Shown: one piece after another, positions 6,090-7,712 of the stretch
Layout: each line of letters begins with the position of its first letter
Position numbering within the stretch: the stretch's first letter is position 1
Assembly: GCA_030825745.1 (NCBI GenBank)
Contig: JAPJPH010000040.1
Coordinates: 261-7,972 of the forward strand
Origin: Anaerococcus sp.
GTDB lineage: Bacteria; Bacillota; Clostridia; Tissierellales; Peptoniphilaceae
Direction of reading: 5' to 3'
Length of the DNA stretch: 7,712 nt
The notes under the pieces: model-generated
What the model was told of the DNA's origin: nothing
Seen by the model: only the letters and a program-made list of their open reading frames with translations
The model's database searches: none
Position numbers and translations under genes: made by a program

Positions 6090-7205
6090 TTATTCTGTTA
6101 TTTTTAATTCTTTGTATTCGTAGCCATTATCCTTAGCAACTGGTTCATATACAACATCACCCTTATAGGTATTTACACCCTTAGCCAGTTCTGGGAATTT
6201 TTCTATAGCTTCTTTTAGGCCTAATTTTCCTATGGCCTTTAGATACTTGGTTGTTGCATTAGATAGGGCATAGGTTGATGTTAGGGCAACTGCACCTGGG
6301 ATATTTGCAACAGAATAATGTGTTACCCCATATTTTGTAAATACTGGGTCTGTATGGGTTGTTGGATGATTTTTTGTTAAATCTGTAGATCCACCTTGGT
6401 CTATTGCCACATCGACTATTACAGAACCTTCTCTCATTTTTTTTACATACTCTTCTTTTATTAGTTGAGGAGCCTTGCTACCTGGGATTAGGACGGTTGA
6501 TATAACTAGGTCTGCGTCTACTACCTCATTTTCTATGTTTAAAGGATTAGAATATAGGGTCTCTATCTTATCTGGGAATAATTCTGATAGGCGGGTTAGG
6601 GCATCTATGTTTACATCTAATACTGTAACCCTAGCTCCCATACCTACTGCTATCCTAGTAGCTGCACTACCAGCAACTCCAGCCCCCACTATAACTACAT
6701 GGGCAGGCTTAACTCCTGGAACTCCTTGAAGGATAAGTCCTCTACCACCTACAGGTTTTGTTAGATAATGGGCTCCTTCTTGGACTGCCATCCTACCTGC
6801 TATTTCTGACATTGGCTTTAAAAGTGGAAGGGTCTTATCTAATTGTACTGTCTCAAAACCTATGCCTGTAACCTTATTATCCACTAAGGCCTTGGTTAGC
6901 TCTTCGTTACTTGCTAGGTGTAGGTAGGTATAGATAATTAAATCTTCTCTAAAATATTTGTACTCTTCTTCTAGAGGTTCTTTTACCTTATAGATTATAT
7001 CTGAATTTTCCCAAACATCTGCTGCATTGTCTACTATTTCTGCACCAGCATCCTTATAATCCTGATCAGAAATTCCAGAACCTTCTCCAGCACCACTTTG
7101 GACTAAAACCTCATTGCCATCTTTAACAAGCTCTAATAAGGCTCCTGGTATAATGGCAACCCTTGATTCATGATCTTTTATCTCTTTAGGTACTCCTATA
7201 ATCAT
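6090..7205 (-). CDS. ald: Alanine dehydrogenase (NAD-dependent)
   Basis: This cytoplasmic enzyme interconverts L-alanine and pyruvate plus ammonia with NAD(H), linking amino acid fermentation to central metabolism. The 371 residues match the usual length. Landmarks are MIIGVPKEIKDHESRVAIIP with R15, KVKEP with K75, YLHLAS with H96, the Rossmann motif GAGVAG (174-179) followed by VLDVN with D197 (favouring NAD over NADP), and VDVAIDQGG with D269. These are the substrate and catalytic positions known in mycobacterial and Bacillus alanine dehydrogenase, and none is missing. The start is set by a perfect AAGGAGG at 7210-7216, 4 nt before the ATG. It is the first gene of a three-gene operon. An AT-rich divergent region with a 17-bp palindrome lies upstream. 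No classical -35 is seen; TATATA at 7249-7254 is a possible -10. Confidence 0.97.
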   Translation of the reverse strand: MIIGVPKEIKDHESRVAIIPGALLELVKDGNEVLVQSGAGEGSGISDQDYKDAGAEIVDNAADVWENSDIIYKVKEPLEEEYKYFREDLIIYTYLHLASNEELTKALVDNKVTGIGFETVQLDKTLPLLKPMSEIAGRMAVQEGAHYLTKPVGGRGLILQGVPGVKPAHVVIVGAGVAGSAATRIAVGMGARVTVLDVNIDALTRLSELFPDKIETLYSNPLNIENEVVDADLVISTVLIPGSKAPQLIKEEYVKKMREGSVIVDVAIDQGGSTDLTKNHPTTHTDPVFTKYGVTHYSVANIPGAVALTSTYALSNATTKYLKAIGKLGLKEAIEKFPELAKGVNTYKGDVVYEPVAKDNGYEYKELKITE

Positions 7206-7261
7206 ATGTCCTCCTTAAATTATTCTTTAATTTAACACTACTAGCTTATATATACCCAAAA

Positions 7262-7278
7262 ATAACTATATTAGTTAT
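7262..7278. promoter_or_regulatory. Perfect 17-bp inverted repeat in the ald/HAD divergent region
   Basis: ATAACTATATTAGTTAT has two perfectly matching 7-bp arms around a TAT spacer. It sits between the divergent ald and HAD genes. It covers the place where the -35 element of the HAD promoter should be, and it also covers the -35 position of the possible ald promoter with TATATA at 7249-7254. Neither promoter has a recognisable -35 of its own. This fits a shared regulator-binding site. No T-tract follows closely enough to make it a clear terminator. Confidence 0.5.
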
Positions 7279-7292
7279 CCTAAAAAAAAGAG

Positions 7293-7298
7293 TATAAT
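7293..7298 (+). promoter_or_regulatory. -10 box (TATAAT) immediately before the HAD gene
   Basis: A perfect TATAAT ends 6 nt before the ATG at 7305, so transcription would be expected to start at or next to the first base of the start codon. The -35 region at the usual 16-18 nt distance is poor (TTAGTT at 7271-7276) and falls in the palindrome at 7262-7278. Confidence 0.6.
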
Positions 7299-7304
7299 CT
7301 AGAT

Positions 7305-7712
7305 ATGATTAAATATATAACCATAGATGTGGATGGAACCTTAGTTTCACCAGTTAAAACAATTTCAAAAAAGAATATAGAGGCTATTAAAAAAGTTAGA
7401 TCACTTGGGGTTAGGGTTTCGCTAGTTTCAGGTAGACCCTTTGATGGTATGATTAAGCTGTTAAAACAACTAGATTTATGTAATGAGGGCGAATATTCAG
7501 TTTGCCAAAATGGCTCATACATATTTGATAATAACACTGAGAAAAAAATTCATGCCACTTACCAATATACCCAGGATTTGATGAGAGTTGATGAGCTTAT
7601 CAAAGATTTTAATTTAGAAGTATCTGCCATGGATGATGATCAATTTTTTACCAGACATGAAAATCCTAGTATTTACACAAAAATAGATGCAAAGATTAAT
7701 AACCTTAGTCTA
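7305..7712 (+). CDS. HAD-superfamily phosphatase, Cof type (3' end outside window)
   Basis: This is a haloacid dehalogenase-fold hydrolase, probably a cytoplasmic phosphatase of sugar phosphates or other small phosphate esters. The first 136 residues are present. Motif I is IDVDGTL with nucleophile D8 and acid/base D10. Motif II is SLVSGRP with S42. Then comes a cap region starting near VCQNGSYIFD (66-75), the order seen in class IIB Cof proteins of about 260-290 residues. Motifs III and IV lie beyond the window edge. The ATG gives the exact family N terminus and no other start is close. There is no good Shine-Dalgarno sequence: only AAGAG about 12 nt upstream, and a TATAAT box occupies the place where a leader would be. 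The substrate cannot be predicted. Confidence 0.92.
   Translation, partial: MIKYITIDVDGTLVSPVKTISKKNIEAIKKVRSLGVRVSLVSGRPFDGMIKLLKQLDLCNEGEYSVCQNGSYIFDNNTEKKIHATYQYTQDLMRVDELIKDFNLEVSAMDDDQFFTRHENPSIYTKIDAKINNLSL

Noticed and set aside
7280..7537. Minus-strand open frame opposite the HAD gene start
   Set aside because: It overlaps the HAD motifs I and II on the other strand and would occupy the ald upstream region; no protein family resemblance.
1..7712. Defence island, prophage, transposon or CRISPR array
   Set aside because: All long frames belong to metabolic, transport or regulatory families; no integrase, transposase, terminal repeats or regularly spaced repeats are visible.

Overview
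The window is AT-rich DNA with dense genes, short intergenic gaps, many AGG arginine and CTA leucine codons, strong AAGGAG-type ribosome binding sites and intrinsic terminators. This fits a low-GC anaerobic Firmicute. The style resembles the Anaerococcus/Peptoniphilaceae group, but that placement is an impression from composition and protein style, not a search result. I found no mobile element, CRISPR array, tRNA, rRNA or recent insertion. Most of the window looks like ordinary chromosome.

Layout from left to right. (1) The 3' part of a plus-strand methionine sulfoxide reductase B gene (to 431) runs into a perfect 10-bp hairpin (431-455) that also serves the converging minus-strand operon. 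(2) A minus-strand operon (4332 down to 467) has the order LacI-family regulator, dctP, dctQ, dctM: a complete three-part TRAP uptake system with its likely local regulator as first gene. The genes are nearly fused: 13 bp between regulator and dctP, then two 4-bp ATGA overlaps. (3) A 234-bp control region (4333-4566) holds a near-consensus sigma-A promoter, a LacI/CcpA-type operator over the expected transcription start, a second palindrome upstream of the -35, and the terminator of the preceding operon. (4) A second minus-strand operon (7205 down to 4567) encodes alanine dehydrogenase, a YtqA/YhcC-type radical SAM protein and an isochorismatase-fold hydrolase. (5) A 99-bp divergent region contains a perfect 17-bp inverted repeat. 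(6) A plus-strand Cof-type HAD phosphatase (from 7305) leaves the window; its TATAAT box ends only 6 nt before its ATG.

How the parts work together. The TRAP genes would import one small organic acid using a sodium or proton gradient. A lipid-anchored receptor (DctP) hands the substrate to the DctQ/DctM membrane pair, and the LacI-type protein probably represses its own operon until a ligand appears. No catabolic gene sits in the operon, so the substrate cannot be named. The second operon joins alanine/pyruvate metabolism with a probable tRNA-modification enzyme and a hydrolase of unknown substrate; I see no shared pathway.

No clearly new multi-gene system is visible. The points most worth checking are regulatory: the operator and twin-palindrome layout of the TRAP promoter, the possibly leaderless HAD gene, and the palindrome shared by the ald and HAD promoters.
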